Positions 54,825 to 64,000 of a stretch of 64,000 nucleotides of DNA are shown here, in pieces. The position numbers and the translations under genes are program-made. The first letter of the stretch is position 1. Each line of letters opens with the position of its first letter. The notes under the pieces are model-generated. The model ran no database searches. It was given only the letters and a program-made list of their open reading frames with translations, and was not told the DNA's origin. The DNA comes from Chryseobacterium sp. JJR-5R. GTDB lineage: Bacteria; Bacteroidota; Bacteroidia; Flavobacteriales; Weeksellaceae. Location of the stretch: NCBI RefSeq assembly GCF_034047335.1, contig NZ_CP139137.1, forward strand, positions 2,666,001 to 2,730,000, given 5' to 3'.

Positions 54825-56474
54825 TTATTTCCTTGTAATTCTCAGCAGAATGATAATAATCAACACCAATGAAAAGATAAATCCCAGTAGAGCTATCAAA
54901 GACATTTCACCGATTTCAGGACCGGACCCGGAGACAAAAACAATAGCTGTGGCAATGATATTGGCTCCGAGAATCATTGCCAGCATCAGATTGACAATCC
55001 CTGATTTTATGAGATGGTTGGTCTTCTCAATATTCCTGATCTCACTGGTCACGGTAAATTTGTTTTCATCCAGCTTCTGCAGGACGGAACGGAGTTCTTT
55101 CGGGATCTCATCCATCGTATCCGTGAAGCTCATCATCCTGTCTATTCCCGTTTTTACGATGTTTTTCGGGCTGATCTTTCTGGCAAGGATTTTTTTCGTG
55201 TAGGGATGAAGGCTCTTCACCACATCCAGGTCAGGATTGATGGTTCTTCCGACACCTTCAATCAGGCCGATTCCTTTAAAAAGAAGATAAAAATAATCCG
55301 GCATATACAGGCGGTTGTCTTTCAGCACATCTTTCATTTTATTGATAACCGATTGAGGATCAATTTCTTTCAAGGAAGTACTGTGAACAAAATTAAGGAT
55401 GTCCTCCACGTCATTTTCAAACCGCTTATCATCCGGGATCTGGTAGCTTACCGCCATTTTTTTAAGATAGCGGACAATTTTATGGGGATTTTTTGCCACG
55501 AAGCTGACAATCATGTTTTCAAGGACTTCCTTATCATTCGGGGGAATTTTCCCTACCGCCCCAAAATCAATAAATACGACTTTGCCGTCTTTCTGCACCA
55601 GGATATTGCCGGCATGCGGATCCGCATGGAAGAAACCGAAATCTAAAATCTGTGAGATAAAAAGCCTAAGCCCAACTTCGGAAATCGTAACCGGATCAAT
55701 ATTGTGTTCTAAAAGGCCGGCCTTATCCGTCACCTTAATCCCGTCGATAAATTCCATGCAGAGTACCGTATTGTTGGAGAACTCTTCATATACCTTGGGA
55801 ACGTATGTTTCTTTATGGTTTTTAAAATTCCTCCTGAACTGCAGGATATTTTCCTTTTCATTGATCAGCGATACTTCTTCCAGCAGCGATTTTTCAAAGG
55901 TATAAATGGCCTGCTTCAGGTTCAGCTTCTCTCCTATTTCGGAATAGGATGAAACCAGTTTTTCAAGATCTTTGATCAGCAGTAAATCATCTTCTATGAT
56001 ACTCTGGACATCCGGCTTCTTGATTTTTAAGATAACATCCGTCCCGTCAGCAAGAACCGCTCTGTATACCTGGGCAATGGAAGCAGTGGCCAAAGGTTTT
56101 TTTTCAATCTTCAGAAAGTGATCTGAAACCGTGATACTAAATTCGGATTCCATGATTTCTTCCACATCCATTTCTACCGTATCCACTTTATCCTGAAGCT
56201 TCTGGAGTTCCTGGACGAGTTCCGGGGGAAGCAGATCTTCCCGGTTGCTGAACGTCTGCCCGAGCTTCACAAAAGTAGGCCCCAATTCTTCCAATACCAG
56301 CCGGATTCTTTCATACACCGTTCCTTTGGAAATAATTTCATCGGGGTTCCGGGAAATTTCCACCGGCTTGCTCCCGCTGTTCATTCTGGCCAAAAGGTCT
56401 TTAAAACCATATTTACTCAATACGGAAATCAGCTTGGCGGACCTTTTCAGTTTTCTTTGCTGTTTATCGAACAT
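54825..56474 (-). CDS. AarF/UbiB-family atypical kinase
   Basis: The 549-residue protein has the ABC1/UbiB features: LGPTFVKLGQTFSNREDLLP (KxGQ motif region), PLATASIAQVYRA, FFHADPHAGNILVQ and VFIDFGAVGKI, and two C-terminal membrane helices (about 490-548). Members support ubiquinone synthesis or lipid handling; flavobacteria use menaquinone, so the partner pathway may differ. It is a single gene upstream of the helicase gene. Confidence 0.88.
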   Translation of the reverse strand: MFDKQQRKLKRSAKLISVLSKYGFKDLLARMNSGSKPVEISRNPDEIISKGTVYERIRLVLEELGPTFVKLGQTFSNREDLLPPELVQELQKLQDKVDTVEMDVEEIMESEFSITVSDHFLKIEKKPLATASIAQVYRAVLADGTDVILKIKKPDVQSIIEDDLLLIKDLEKLVSSYSEIGEKLNLKQAIYTFEKSLLEEVSLINEKENILQFRRNFKNHKETYVPKVYEEFSNNTVLCMEFIDGIKVTDKAGLLEHNIDPVTISEVGLRLFISQILDFGFFHADPHAGNILVQKDGKVVFIDFGAVGKIPPNDKEVLENMIVSFVAKNPHKIVRYLKKMAVSYQIPDDKRFENDVEDILNFVHSTSLKEIDPQSVINKMKDVLKDNRLYMPDYFYLLFKGIGLIEGVGRTINPDLDVVKSLHPYTKKILARKISPKNIVKTGIDRMMSFTDTMDEIPKELRSVLQKLDENKFTVTSEIRNIEKTNHLIKSGIVNLMLAMILGANIIATAIVFVSGSGPEIGEMSLIALLGFIFSLVLIIIILLRITRK

Positions 56475-56718
56475 AATGTATAAAAATACAAAAAATTAAG
56501 TTTTTCCTATATCATGCCAGCTTTAAATATTATCCTGTACACAATAACACGTTCTTATCTTTCAGCCTGACAGAGCAACTCATATGAATTTATACAACAA
56601 TCCTGAATGGCTTACTCTATCATTTTTAAGATTTTAATTGAAACAATAATTCTCTTTATATGGAATAGTGCCCTTAAAATTATTATATTTAAAAAATTAA
56701 TCATCAAACTAAATTGTT

Positions 56719-56868
56719 ATGAAAAATTTAAAGAAAATCTCAAGAAACCAGATGAAAAGTATAGCTGGAAGCGGAATTATCAGAAACTGTTCCAACAAAT
56801 GCTGTCCGGATGACGGAAAACCAAGATGCCCGGGATTAGTCTGCCCGGCTGTCATCTGCCCTCAATGA
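56719..56868 (+). CDS. 49-residue Cys-rich peptide with double-glycine-like leader (bacteriocin-like)
   Basis: The short gene encodes MKNLKKISRNQMKSIAGSG and then 30 residues with six cysteines (Cys24, 28, 29, 37, 42, 47) and several prolines. The first part matches the MKNLKKLSRxxLKxIxGG leader of short bacteriocin-like peptides seen in Chryseobacterium and relatives (from memory), with a GS in place of the usual GG at positions 17-18. If processed there, a 31-residue cysteine-rich peptide would be released. A different, longer frame over the same DNA starts at 56607, but it lacks such features and I reject it. No transporter, protease or modification enzyme is encoded nearby. A terminator follows 25 bases on. 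Confidence 0.75.
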   Translation: MKNLKKISRNQMKSIAGSGIIRNCSNKCCPDDGKPRCPGLVCPAVICPQ

Positions 56869-56893
56869 TATCTTTTAAGATCATGGATTTAAC

Positions 56894-56924
56894 AAAAAAA
56901 GAATGCAAAACTGCATTCTTTTTT
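56894..56924. terminator. Terminator after the Cys-rich peptide gene
   Basis: AAAGAATGCA-AAAC-TGCATTCTTT with A's before and T's after, placed between the peptide gene and the convergent GNAT-nitrilase gene; usable from both sides. Confidence 0.8.
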
Positions 56925-56927
56925 AAT

Positions 56928-58427
56928 TTACCGTAAATAGATATCATATAAATCTTTCCTCCGGTCTTTCATCACCTGTACAGAGCCATGGTGGTGAAGG
57001 TCTTTCAGAAGATTCAGGTCTACGTCTACAATCAGGGTCATTTCGGTATTCGGTGTGGCTTCCCCTTTAACACCATTGGATGGGAAAGGAAAATCCGACG
57101 GGGTAAAAACAGCGGCCTGCCCGAACTGGATATCCATATTGTTCACGCCGGGCAAATTGCCCACACAGCCTGCAATAGCAACATAACATTCATTTTCAAT
57201 GGCTCTTGCTGCCGCACAGTGGCGGACCCGTATGTAAGCATTCTGTGTATCGGTAAGGTAAGGAACGAAGAGTATTTTCATGCCCTGGTCTGCCAGGATT
57301 CTCGGAAGTTCCGGGAATTCCACATCGTAACAGATAACAAGCCCGATTTTTCCGCAGTCGGTATCGAATACTTTAATTTCGTTTCCGCCTTTCATTCCAT
57401 AGTATTTCCTTTCGTTCGGGGTGATGTGGATCTTACGGTACTCATCTATCCTGCCGTCCCGGTGAAGGAGGTAGCTGACATTATAGAGTTCATTATTTTC
57501 AAAAACCGGCATGCTTCCGGAAATGATATTGACATTATAGCTGATGGCCAGATCGGAAATTTTCATTCTGATTTCCGAAGTCAGTTTTGCCAGCTCAATC
57601 ATGCTGTCACGCTCGGAAAGTTTATTGAAAGGTGCCAGTAAAGGCGTATTGAACAGTTCCGGGAACAGCACGAAATCTGATTTATAATCGCCCATCACAT
57701 TCACGAAGAACTCCACCTGCTCATAAAAAGCATCGATGTCCTTAAAATGCCTCATCTGCCACTGTACCAGCCCCAAACGGATAATGCTGTCCTGCATGGT
57801 ATTCGGTTTTTTGCTGTAATAGATGTTGTTCCACTGAAGCAGTACTGCATTTTCACCAGAAGATTCATCTTCAGGCAGGTATCCTTTCAATACTTTGATC
57901 GGCAGAAAGTTATTGGAAAGCTGAAAAGAAAGCACGGGATCATAGAGTTCCTTATCACGTACCCTCCGGATGTATTCTCTGGGCGAAAGTTCGCTGTGTT
58001 TATGGTAATTCGGGATCCTTCCGCCTAAAATAATCGATTTTAAATTTAATAATTCACAAAGCTCTTTCCGGGCATCATACAGCCTTCTTCCCAAACGCAG
58101 TTCACGGAATTCAGGATCAACAAAAACTTCAATGCCGTACAGGACATTCCCCGTTGACAAATGGGTATTAAAGGTGTAATTTCCTGTGATGTCACTGTAG
58201 GTATGCTCGTCCCCGAACTCGTCATAATTTACGATAATGGAAAGCGCCACAGCTGCCAGTTTCCCGTCTACCGTAATACAGATCTGACCTTTGGGAAATA
58301 TTTTGGTAAGCTTTTCTATACTTTTTTTAGACCAGACATACTCTGACATCTGGGGATAGGCACGCCTCATCGTTTCAACCAGCTCATCGTAATCCTGAAC
58401 GGTAAGCGGCCTTGTTTCAATTTGCAT
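56928..58427 (-). CDS. GNAT acetyltransferase-nitrilase fusion protein
   Basis: The 499-residue protein has an N-terminal GNAT domain (about 1-190, with VFVDPEFRELRLGRRLYDAR as the acetyl-CoA site; split: FRELRLGRRLYDA) joined to a carbon-nitrogen hydrolase domain (about 215-499) with catalytic Glu257 (FPELFN), Lys332 (YRKIHITPNE) and Cys366 (VICYDVEFPE). The fused layout occurs in many bacteria. It probably acts on a small amide or amine in the cytoplasm, but the substrate is unknown. It is a single gene. Confidence 0.9.
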   Translation of the reverse strand: MQIETRPLTVQDYDELVETMRRAYPQMSEYVWSKKSIEKLTKIFPKGQICITVDGKLAAVALSIIVNYDEFGDEHTYSDITGNYTFNTHLSTGNVLYGIEVFVDPEFRELRLGRRLYDARKELCELLNLKSIILGGRIPNYHKHSELSPREYIRRVRDKELYDPVLSFQLSNNFLPIKVLKGYLPEDESSGENAVLLQWNNIYYSKKPNTMQDSIIRLGLVQWQMRHFKDIDAFYEQVEFFVNVMGDYKSDFVLFPELFNTPLLAPFNKLSERDSMIELAKLTSEIRMKISDLAISYNVNIISGSMPVFENNELYNVSYLLHRDGRIDEYRKIHITPNERKYYGMKGGNEIKVFDTDCGKIGLVICYDVEFPELPRILADQGMKILFVPYLTDTQNAYIRVRHCAAARAIENECYVAIAGCVGNLPGVNNMDIQFGQAAVFTPSDFPFPSNGVKGEATPNTEMTLIVDVDLNLLKDLHHHGSVQVMKDRRKDLYDIYLR

Positions 58428-58498
58428 CTGATATAATTTTTCTAAATTTAAGGAAAATTTCCAAAGAGTAAAAGTTATTACGGAACATAAGCACAGAA

Positions 58499-58777
58499 AT
58501 GAAAAGATATCGCCTGATTCACGCTGTCACCATCCTTGTCATTATAATCCTGAGGTTCTTTTATACGGAATCGGGAAATAATGTCTCACATCACCTGAAT
58601 TTATTAATGGGTTCAGATCTCAATGCACGGTATGGAACAGACGTTCTGTATTTCTTTACCATGCTGGGTATACTGCTGAACTTATTTATTTTTGATAAGC
58701 ACAAAATATTTATAGCCTTGTACTATCTATTAATTATTCTGAATATTGTACTGATCTTTTTGTGCCTAAAACAATAA
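58499..58777 (+). CDS. Small membrane protein of unknown function
   Basis: The 92-residue protein has three hydrophobic segments (about 8-23, 48-66 and 69-90) and a short polar HHLNLLMGSDLNARYGTD loop. It lies divergently to the GNAT-nitrilase gene. No family recognised. The composition suits an inner-membrane protein, and there is no other gene on this strand nearby. Confidence 0.55.
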   Translation: MKRYRLIHAVTILVIIILRFFYTESGNNVSHHLNLLMGSDLNARYGTDVLYFFTMLGILLNLFIFDKHKIFIALYYLLIILNIVLIFLCLKQ

Positions 58778-58800
58778 ATAAATCTTTCCAGGATATAAAT

Positions 58801-58825
58801 AAAAAACCTCCCTTAGAAAGGGAGG
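58801..58825 (-). terminator. Terminator after guaA
   Basis: On the minus strand CCTCCCTT-TCT-AAGGGAGG is followed by TTTTTT. It lies about 95 bases past the guaA stop, so it is the probable end of that transcript. On the plus strand it lacks a T tract. Confidence 0.65.
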
Positions 58826-58918
58826 ATAAAAACACAAATGATGAAAAAAAATTATTTCGAATTACAAATCTAAGGATAATAATTCATTTCTTTTATGAGT
58901 ATAATCATTAACATACCA

Positions 58919-60448
58919 TTATTCCCACTCAATGGTTGCCGGCGGTTTGCTTGAAATATCGTAGGCCACGCGGTTGATTCCTTTTACCTCATTAATGATT
59001 CTGCTGGAAACCGTATCTAAAAACTCGTAAGGCAACCTGCTCCAGGTTGCCGTCATAAAGTCGATGGTATTGGCAGAACGTACCACTGCGGTGTATTCAT
59101 AGGTTCTTTCATCACCCATTACGCCGACAGATTTTACGGGAAGAAGCACAACAAAAGCCTGGGAAACTTTTTCGTACAGGTCATTTTTATATAATTCTTC
59201 GATGAAAATATCATCTGCTTCCTGCAGGATTTTTACTTTTTCGGCATCTACAGCGCCTAAGATCCGGATTCCCAGGCCCGGGCCCGGAAACGGATGCCTG
59301 TGCACCAGATGATGCGGGATCCCCAGCTCCTCTCCTACTTTTCTCACTTCATCCTTGAATAATTCCCTCAAAGGCTCCAGCAGTTCAAAATCCATTTCTT
59401 CCGGCAGTCCGCCGACATTATGGTGGGATTTGATTACGGCAGAAGGCCCGTTCACCGACTGGCTTTCGATAACGTCCGGGTAAATAGTTCCCTGTGCCAG
59501 GAACCTGGCGCCTTCAATTTTATGGGATTCTTCATCAAAAACATGTACAAACTCGTTTCCGATGATCTTTCTTTTCGCTTCAGGGTCATCCACGCCGGCC
59601 AGTTTTGATAAAAACCTTTCTTTGGCATCCACCAGCTTGATGTTCATATGGAAATGCTCCCCGTAATTCTGCATTACCTTAACATCTTCATCTTTTCTCA
59701 ACAGCCCGGTATCAACAAAAATACAGGTAAGCTGGTCACCGATTGCCTTGTGGATGAGTACTGCGGCTACGGAAGAGTCAACACCTCCTGAAAGTCCCAG
59801 GATCACTCGGTTTTCCCCAACTTTTTCACGGATTTCTGCAACCGTTTTTTCAATATAATTGGTCAGTTTCCAGTTTTTCTCTGCATTACAGATGGCAAAA
59901 ACAAAATTCTCAAGCATTTTCCCGCCTTCTTCCGTATGGGAAACTTCCGGGTGGAACTGTACGCAGTAGATCTTTTTATCTTCATTGGATATGGAAGCAA
60001 TAACCCCGGATTTTGCATTCAGGTCAAATCCGGCAGGCAATTCCCCTACTTCGTCGAAATGGCTCATCCAGACCACAGAATCCTGGGCAACGCCTTTTAA
60101 CAAAGCGCTTTCTTTTACAATTTCCAGGTGTGCCTTTCCGTATTCGCCTTTTACGCCTTTATGAACTTTCCCGCCCATAAGATGTGCGGTAAGCTGCATG
60201 CCGTAACAGATCCCCAGCACAGGAATTCCCTGTTCATATAATTCTTTTTCTACCAGGTGGGCATTTTCTGCATTCACAGAGCTTGGCCCTCCGGACAGGA
60301 TGATGCCTTTCGGCTGTCTTTCCAAAATGGTTTCTAATGGCGTGTTGAAAGGTAAAATTTCGGAATATACGCCCATCTCCCGGATTCTTCTTCCGATAAG
60401 CTGGTTGTACTGGGAACCGAAATCTAATATAATGATACCGTTGTTCAT
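58919..60448 (-). CDS. guaA: GMP synthase (glutamine-hydrolysing)
   Basis: The 509-residue protein has a class I glutamine amidotransferase domain (Cys81 in ICYGMQLTAHLMGG and the His-Glu pair in VQFHPEVSHTE) and an ATP-pyrophosphatase domain (PP-loop LGLSGGVDSSVAA), then the GuaA C-terminal dimerisation domain ending YDISSKPPATIEWE. It makes GMP from XMP, glutamine and ATP. It follows purD by 152 bases on the same strand. Confidence 0.97.
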   Translation of the reverse strand: MNNGIIILDFGSQYNQLIGRRIREMGVYSEILPFNTPLETILERQPKGIILSGGPSSVNAENAHLVEKELYEQGIPVLGICYGMQLTAHLMGGKVHKGVKGEYGKAHLEIVKESALLKGVAQDSVVWMSHFDEVGELPAGFDLNAKSGVIASISNEDKKIYCVQFHPEVSHTEEGGKMLENFVFAICNAEKNWKLTNYIEKTVAEIREKVGENRVILGLSGGVDSSVAAVLIHKAIGDQLTCIFVDTGLLRKDEDVKVMQNYGEHFHMNIKLVDAKERFLSKLAGVDDPEAKRKIIGNEFVHVFDEESHKIEGARFLAQGTIYPDVIESQSVNGPSAVIKSHHNVGGLPEEMDFELLEPLRELFKDEVRKVGEELGIPHHLVHRHPFPGPGLGIRILGAVDAEKVKILQEADDIFIEELYKNDLYEKVSQAFVVLLPVKSVGVMGDERTYEYTAVVRSANTIDFMTATWSRLPYEFLDTVSSRIINEVKGINRVAYDISSKPPATIEWE

Positions 60449-60556
60449 TTTTTATAATTGATTTTTAAATGACATCAGATTTCAGATTTCAGATGTGAGA
60501 CTTTAAGTCTGGAATCCGGGATCTTTGATCTGACCTCTAAATTCTAAATGTTTTAC

Positions 60557-60590
60557 AAAAAAAGACCTGGATTGCTCCAAATCTTTTTTA
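60557..60590 (-). terminator. Terminator after purD
   Basis: On the minus strand AAAGATTTGGA-GCAA-TCCAGGTCTTT (two G-T pairs) runs into T's, ten bases past the purD stop. Upstream of guaA the sequence also has a short TTTCAGATTTCAGA repeat of no clear role. Confidence 0.6.
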
Positions 60591-60600
60591 ATGATTTTTA

Positions 60601-61839
60601 TTAAAACTTTCCGATGTCTTCTCTGTAGAAGCCGTAGTCGAAATGTACATGACTTGCATCTTCATAAACTTTTTTGCGGGCATCATCGTAGGTAGCGCCT
60701 GTGGCTACAATGTTCAGTACCCTTCCGCCGTTGGAAACCACTTTGTCTCCTTTTCTGATGGCACCGGCGTACAGAAGCTTGCTGTGCTTCAGTTTGTCTT
60801 CGCCTACAATTTCAAAACCGGTCTCAATGTTTCTCGGGTAACCTCCTGAACACATCACAAGGCATACTGCTTTTTCATCCTTAAAGGTAAGTTCGATATT
60901 TTTACCTTCCATACAATCCTGGATGACATCAAGAAGATTGTTTTCCATCAGGGCCATCAATACCTGGGTTTCAGGATCTCCGAATCTCATATTGTATTCC
61001 AGCAGGTAGGTCCCGTTTTTGGTAACCATCAATCCGAAGAAAATGATCCCTTTAAAACCGAAGCCTTCTGCTTTCAGACCTTTAACGGTAGGCTCAAGAA
61101 TATTTTTCTCAAAATCAGCATAATGTTCCTGAGTAAATTCCGGGCTTGGTGCCACGCATCCCATACCTCCGGTATTCGGGCCCGTATCTCCGTTTCCGGC
61201 CTTTTTATAATCTTTAGCCGCTACACACGGGAATAATTTTTCACCGTTTGAGAATGCAATGATGGATGCTTCAAAACCTTCCAGATATTCTTCAATAACC
61301 AGACGGATTCCCGCATCTCCGTAGATCCTTCTGATCATGAAATCATGGATAGTCGCCTCCGCTTCTTCCTGGGTATCACAGATGACAACCCCTTTTCCGC
61401 CGGCCAGTCCGCTGGCTTTAACTACTAAAGGATACTGCTGCGTCTGAACATATGCCTTGGCATCGTTATATGAATCAAATACCATCGCTTTAGCGGTCTT
61501 GATATCATAGGTCTGCATAAATTTCTTAGAGAAAGCCTTACTGCCTTCCAGGCTGGCTACTTTCTGGTTTGGACCGAAAACTTTAAGATCATGATTCTTG
61601 AATTCGTCTCTCAAACCCGCTACCAGCGGAGCTTCAGGACCTACGATGGTAAGATCTACCTTTTCTTTGATTGCAAAATCCCTTAGTTCTTTAATCTCTG
61701 ATAAATGAACATTTTTTCCTATAACATCTGTAGTTGCGTTTCCGTTAGCAAAAAACATTTTAGAAATTCTCGGGTCATTCTGAAGTTTTGCCGCCAAAGC
61801 AGATTCTCTTCCACCTTCACCTATGATTAATATTCTCAT
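60601..61839 (-). CDS. purD: Phosphoribosylamine-glycine ligase
   Basis: The 412-residue ATP-grasp protein has IIGEGGRESALAAKL at the N terminus, VVKASGLAGGKGVVIC, GPNTGGMGCVAPSPEF and LEYNMRFGDPETQVLM, all typical of PurD. It is the second step of purine synthesis, joining glycine to phosphoribosylamine. It lies between guaA and purH on the same strand. Confidence 0.97.
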   Translation of the reverse strand: MRILIIGEGGRESALAAKLQNDPRISKMFFANGNATTDVIGKNVHLSEIKELRDFAIKEKVDLTIVGPEAPLVAGLRDEFKNHDLKVFGPNQKVASLEGSKAFSKKFMQTYDIKTAKAMVFDSYNDAKAYVQTQQYPLVVKASGLAGGKGVVICDTQEEAEATIHDFMIRRIYGDAGIRLVIEEYLEGFEASIIAFSNGEKLFPCVAAKDYKKAGNGDTGPNTGGMGCVAPSPEFTQEHYADFEKNILEPTVKGLKAEGFGFKGIIFFGLMVTKNGTYLLEYNMRFGDPETQVLMALMENNLLDVIQDCMEGKNIELTFKDEKAVCLVMCSGGYPRNIETGFEIVGEDKLKHSKLLYAGAIRKGDKVVSNGGRVLNIVATGATYDDARKKVYEDASHVHFDYGFYREDIGKF

Positions 61840-61928
61840 ATTTTTATTTAATTAACAAGTCTATTTTACAAATATATAATTTTGAATGCTAAAAATACAA
61901 TCTCAAATTATTTTTAATTCTATTTTAA

Positions 61929-63446
61929 TTAATGGAAAAAATGCCTGATTCCTGTAAACATCATCGGGATTCCATGCTCATTGGCAGCCTCAATACTGTC
62001 CTGGTCCTTCACACTTCCTCCCGGCTGGATGATCGCCGTGATTCCTTCCTGATGGCAGAAATCCACTACATCACGGAAAGGGAAAAATGCATCGGAAGCC
62101 AATACAAGTTCTCCGGTGAACTTTTCTTTTGCCCTTTCAATCGCCTGCTGCGTTGCCCAGATCCTGTTCACCTGTCCGCCGCCAATACCGAAAGCCTGGA
62201 TCCCGTTGGAAACCACAATGGCATTGGATTTTACGTATTTTACTACCCTTTGGGAGAAAAGCAGTGCTTTTTTCTGTTCTTCCGTAGGCTGAGTCTCGGT
62301 TACTACCTTAATATCATCAGAGAAAACGCTGTAGTTGTCCTGAACCAGGATCCCGCCGTCTACTTTCACCCACGTCTGCTTATCGGAAACAGGGTTTACA
62401 ATTTTTATAATCCTCAGGTTTTTCTTTTTTCTTAAAACATCCAAAGCTTCTTCATCAAATTCAGGAGCCATCACGATTTCAAGGAATGTCTTATTCAGTT
62501 CTTCCGCTGTTGCTGCATCAATTTTATAGTTCATGGCAACAATTCCGCCAAAGATGGAAACCGGGTCACATTCAAAGGTTTTCTTATAGGTTTCCAGTGC
62601 AGAAGTTCCGATGGCAACACCACAAGGTGTGGAATGCTTCACGGCACAACAGGCCATTTCTTCCCTGAATTCAGTCACCACTTTCCAACAGAGGTCCATA
62701 TCGCGGAGGTTATTGAAAGACAACTCTTTGCCTCCCAGCTGTTCAAAATCTTTCATGGCCCCGTTTTCAAAAGTGGAAACGTAATATGCTGCTGTCTGGT
62801 GTGGGTTTTCACCATATCTTAGATCGGAAACTTTTTTATAGGAAGCATTAAGATAGGTTGGGTATTCTTCATCCAGAAGCATTCTGGAAATAGCGGCATC
62901 GTAAGCCGAGGTAAGGTTGAATACTTTTCCTGCCAGTTTTTTACGGGTCTCAATATAGCTATCGCCGTTCTGCTCTATCTCGATTTTTACCGTTGCATAA
63001 TCTTCCACATCGGTAATTACGGTAACGGAATCAAAGTTTTTAGCGGCTGAACGGAGCATTGAAGGGCCTCCAATGTCGATGAACTCCACTTTTTCGTGAA
63101 GGGAAATGTCTTTGTTTACATTTTCAAAGAAAGGATACAGGTTCACAATCACCATATCAATCAGTTCAATGCCGTGCACCTGAACCGTGTTCATGTGTTC
63201 TTCATTGGAACGGACAGCCAGCAATCCGCCATGAACTTTCGGGTGCAGTGTTTTTACCCTGCCGTCCAGCATTTCAGGGAAGTTGGTTACCTCATCAATC
63301 TGAACCGGGCTTAATCCTGCGTCTTTCAGGTGTTTGAAGGTTCCTCCTGTAGAAATCAGCTCATATCCCTGAGATTCCAGAAACTGTGCGAATTCAGTTA
63401 ATCCGCTTTTATCCGAAACACTGATTAAAACTCTCTTTTTGCTCAT
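61929..63446 (-). CDS. purH: AICAR transformylase / IMP cyclohydrolase
   Basis: From ATG 63446 ([16 protein letters not shown]; an ATG four codons earlier is possible) the protein has 505 residues. The N-terminal half is IMP cyclohydrolase ([30 protein letters not shown]) and the C-terminal half is the AICAR transformylase ([24 protein letters not shown]). It carries out the last two steps to IMP. Upstream, 63459-63608 has no gene; a short GACCGG...CCGGTC hairpin there is of unknown role. Confidence 0.96.
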   Translation of the reverse strand: MSKKRVLISVSDKSGLTEFAQFLESQGYELISTGGTFKHLKDAGLSPVQIDEVTNFPEMLDGRVKTLHPKVHGGLLAVRSNEEHMNTVQVHGIELIDMVIVNLYPFFENVNKDISLHEKVEFIDIGGPSMLRSAAKNFDSVTVITDVEDYATVKIEIEQNGDSYIETRKKLAGKVFNLTSAYDAAISRMLLDEEYPTYLNASYKKVSDLRYGENPHQTAAYYVSTFENGAMKDFEQLGGKELSFNNLRDMDLCWKVVTEFREEMACCAVKHSTPCGVAIGTSALETYKKTFECDPVSIFGGIVAMNYKIDAATAEELNKTFLEIVMAPEFDEEALDVLRKKKNLRIIKIVNPVSDKQTWVKVDGGILVQDNYSVFSDDIKVVTETQPTEEQKKALLFSQRVVKYVKSNAIVVSNGIQAFGIGGGQVNRIWATQQAIERAKEKFTGELVLASDAFFPFRDVVDFCHQEGITAIIQPGGSVKDQDSIEAANEHGIPMMFTGIRHFFH

Positions 63447-63608
63447 TTTTTCTTTCAATTTTTTACTTTTTACAGCTATTTCAAACTGTAGACCGGTTCT
63501 TTCACCTCCGGTCTTTATTTTTACTTAGATTTTTTTAACGAATGCAGCAATGTACCGGTTTAACAATCTGACAATGATTTTAAATTGGTAAACTGATATT
63601 TTATATTG

Positions 63609-64000
63609 TTATATTATATTATTCAATACCTTATTGATTGCCTTTGGAAAAATTTCATATTCAATCAGGTGAACTTTTTCTGCTACGGTCTCAGGCGTAT
63701 CGTCTCCTGTTACGGCAAATGATTTCTGGAGAATAGCTTCCCCTTCATCAATTCCCGGCGTTACGAAATGTACGGTTGCGCCGCTTTCTTTTTCTCCCGC
63801 TTCAATCACCGCATGATGAACATGGTGCCCCCACATTCCTTTTCCTCCGAATTTCGGGAGCAGTGCAGGATGGATATTGATGATCTTGCCGGTCCAGTTT
63901 TCACAGAATTCAGGCTTTAAAATCGATAGAAACCCTGCCAGTACAATTAAGTCCGTATTTTCAGGGATTATTCTGCCCAGTTCGCTGCTGAAGTTTTTGC
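63609..64000 (-). CDS. purN: Phosphoribosylglycinamide formyltransferase, partial
   Basis: A reading frame on the minus strand runs from the right edge of the window to a stop at 63609, giving about 130 residues. It has the signature IINIHPALLPKFGGKGMWG followed by HHVHHAV, GATVHFVTPGID with the catalytic Asp region, and ends VLNNII. PurN formylates glycinamide ribonucleotide in purine synthesis. The N terminus lies outside the window. A shorter start at 63836 is only an internal Met. Confidence 0.93.
   Translation of the reverse strand, partial: KNFSSELGRIIPENTDLIVLAGFLSILKPEFCENWTGKIINIHPALLPKFGGKGMWGHHVHHAVIEAGEKESGATVHFVTPGIDEGEAILQKSFAVTGDDTPETVAEKVHLIEYEIFPKAINKVLNNII

Noticed and set aside
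56607..56813. A 68-residue plus-strand frame rich in Ile and Leu
   Set aside because: It overlaps the better-supported 49-residue Cys-rich peptide in another frame and has no family features or start signals.
63490..63514. GACCGG...CCGGTC hairpin upstream of purH
   Set aside because: Considered as a purine riboswitch, but it lacks the conserved core of known purine or PRPP classes; the stem is only six base pairs.
1..64000. tRNA, rRNA, CRISPR array or prophage
   Set aside because: No T-loop-type GGTTCGA tracts with acceptor stems, no spaced direct repeats of 28-37 bp other than the REP array, and no phage gene cluster were seen by eye.

Overview
The window looks like chromosome of a flavobacterium of the Chryseobacterium / Weeksellaceae type (Bacteroidota). 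The reasons are the AT-rich intergenic DNA, promoters of the TTTG-N19-TAnnTTTG kind, three secreted proteins with type IX secretion (T9SS) C-terminal sorting tails, a fused SecDF, a CarboxypepD-reg-like/TonB outer-membrane receptor, many short lipoproteins, and protein sequences that resemble Chryseobacterium homologues throughout. I saw no rRNA, tRNA, CRISPR array, prophage or full-length insertion sequence.

Layout. 1-155 is the tail of an unidentified gene. 413-12162 is a carboxylate (acetate/propionate) uptake, sensing and activation module: outer-membrane porin, MHS-type MFS transporter, two small membrane proteins, an SLC5-fused histidine kinase (CrbS/CbrA-like), a stand-alone receiver protein, a propionyl-CoA-synthetase-like ligase and acetyl-CoA synthetase. 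A REP/RAYT element is lodged between kinase and receiver: eight 65-67 bp palindromic units, a Y1 (HUH) transposase gene, and one inverted unit. 12202-13463 is a T9SS cargo gene split by a one-base frameshift. 13681-25575 is housekeeping: rsh (ppGpp), nhaA, a YihY/BrkB membrane protein, rlmH, trmL, a tat-PAP2-TPR operon, a Tet-like exporter and secDF. 25791-34012 holds a PQQ-type sugar dehydrogenase, an orphan membrane protein, hemN, a sialate-esterase-like protein, two hypothetical/beta-propeller proteins and an amino-acid permease.

34031-39925 carries pnuC, a GFR-repeat lipoprotein, dapF-mltG (peptidoglycan) and an outer-membrane receptor. 39989-43893 is a glycan-precursor area (cytidylyltransferase-like protein, Tam-like methyltransferase, galE, then a DegT/DnrJ aminotransferase). 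43980-53195 has a T9SS subtilase, a lipoprotein next to ppc, several small lipoproteins or secreted orphans, an iron-type alcohol dehydrogenase and an SGNH hydrolase. 53365-58777 has a DEAD-box helicase, a UbiB-type kinase, a 49-residue cysteine-rich peptide with a double-glycine-like leader, a GNAT-nitrilase fusion and a small membrane protein. 58919-64000 is a purine block on the minus strand: guaA, purD, purH and partial purN.

Most worth a second look are the REP/RAYT element, whose units supply the last 11 codons and stop of the kinase gene and abut the receiver gene; the acetate two-component module, whose receiver lacks an output domain; and the small Cys-rich peptide at 56719-56868. 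All family names come from reading motifs in the sequence; no database search was run.
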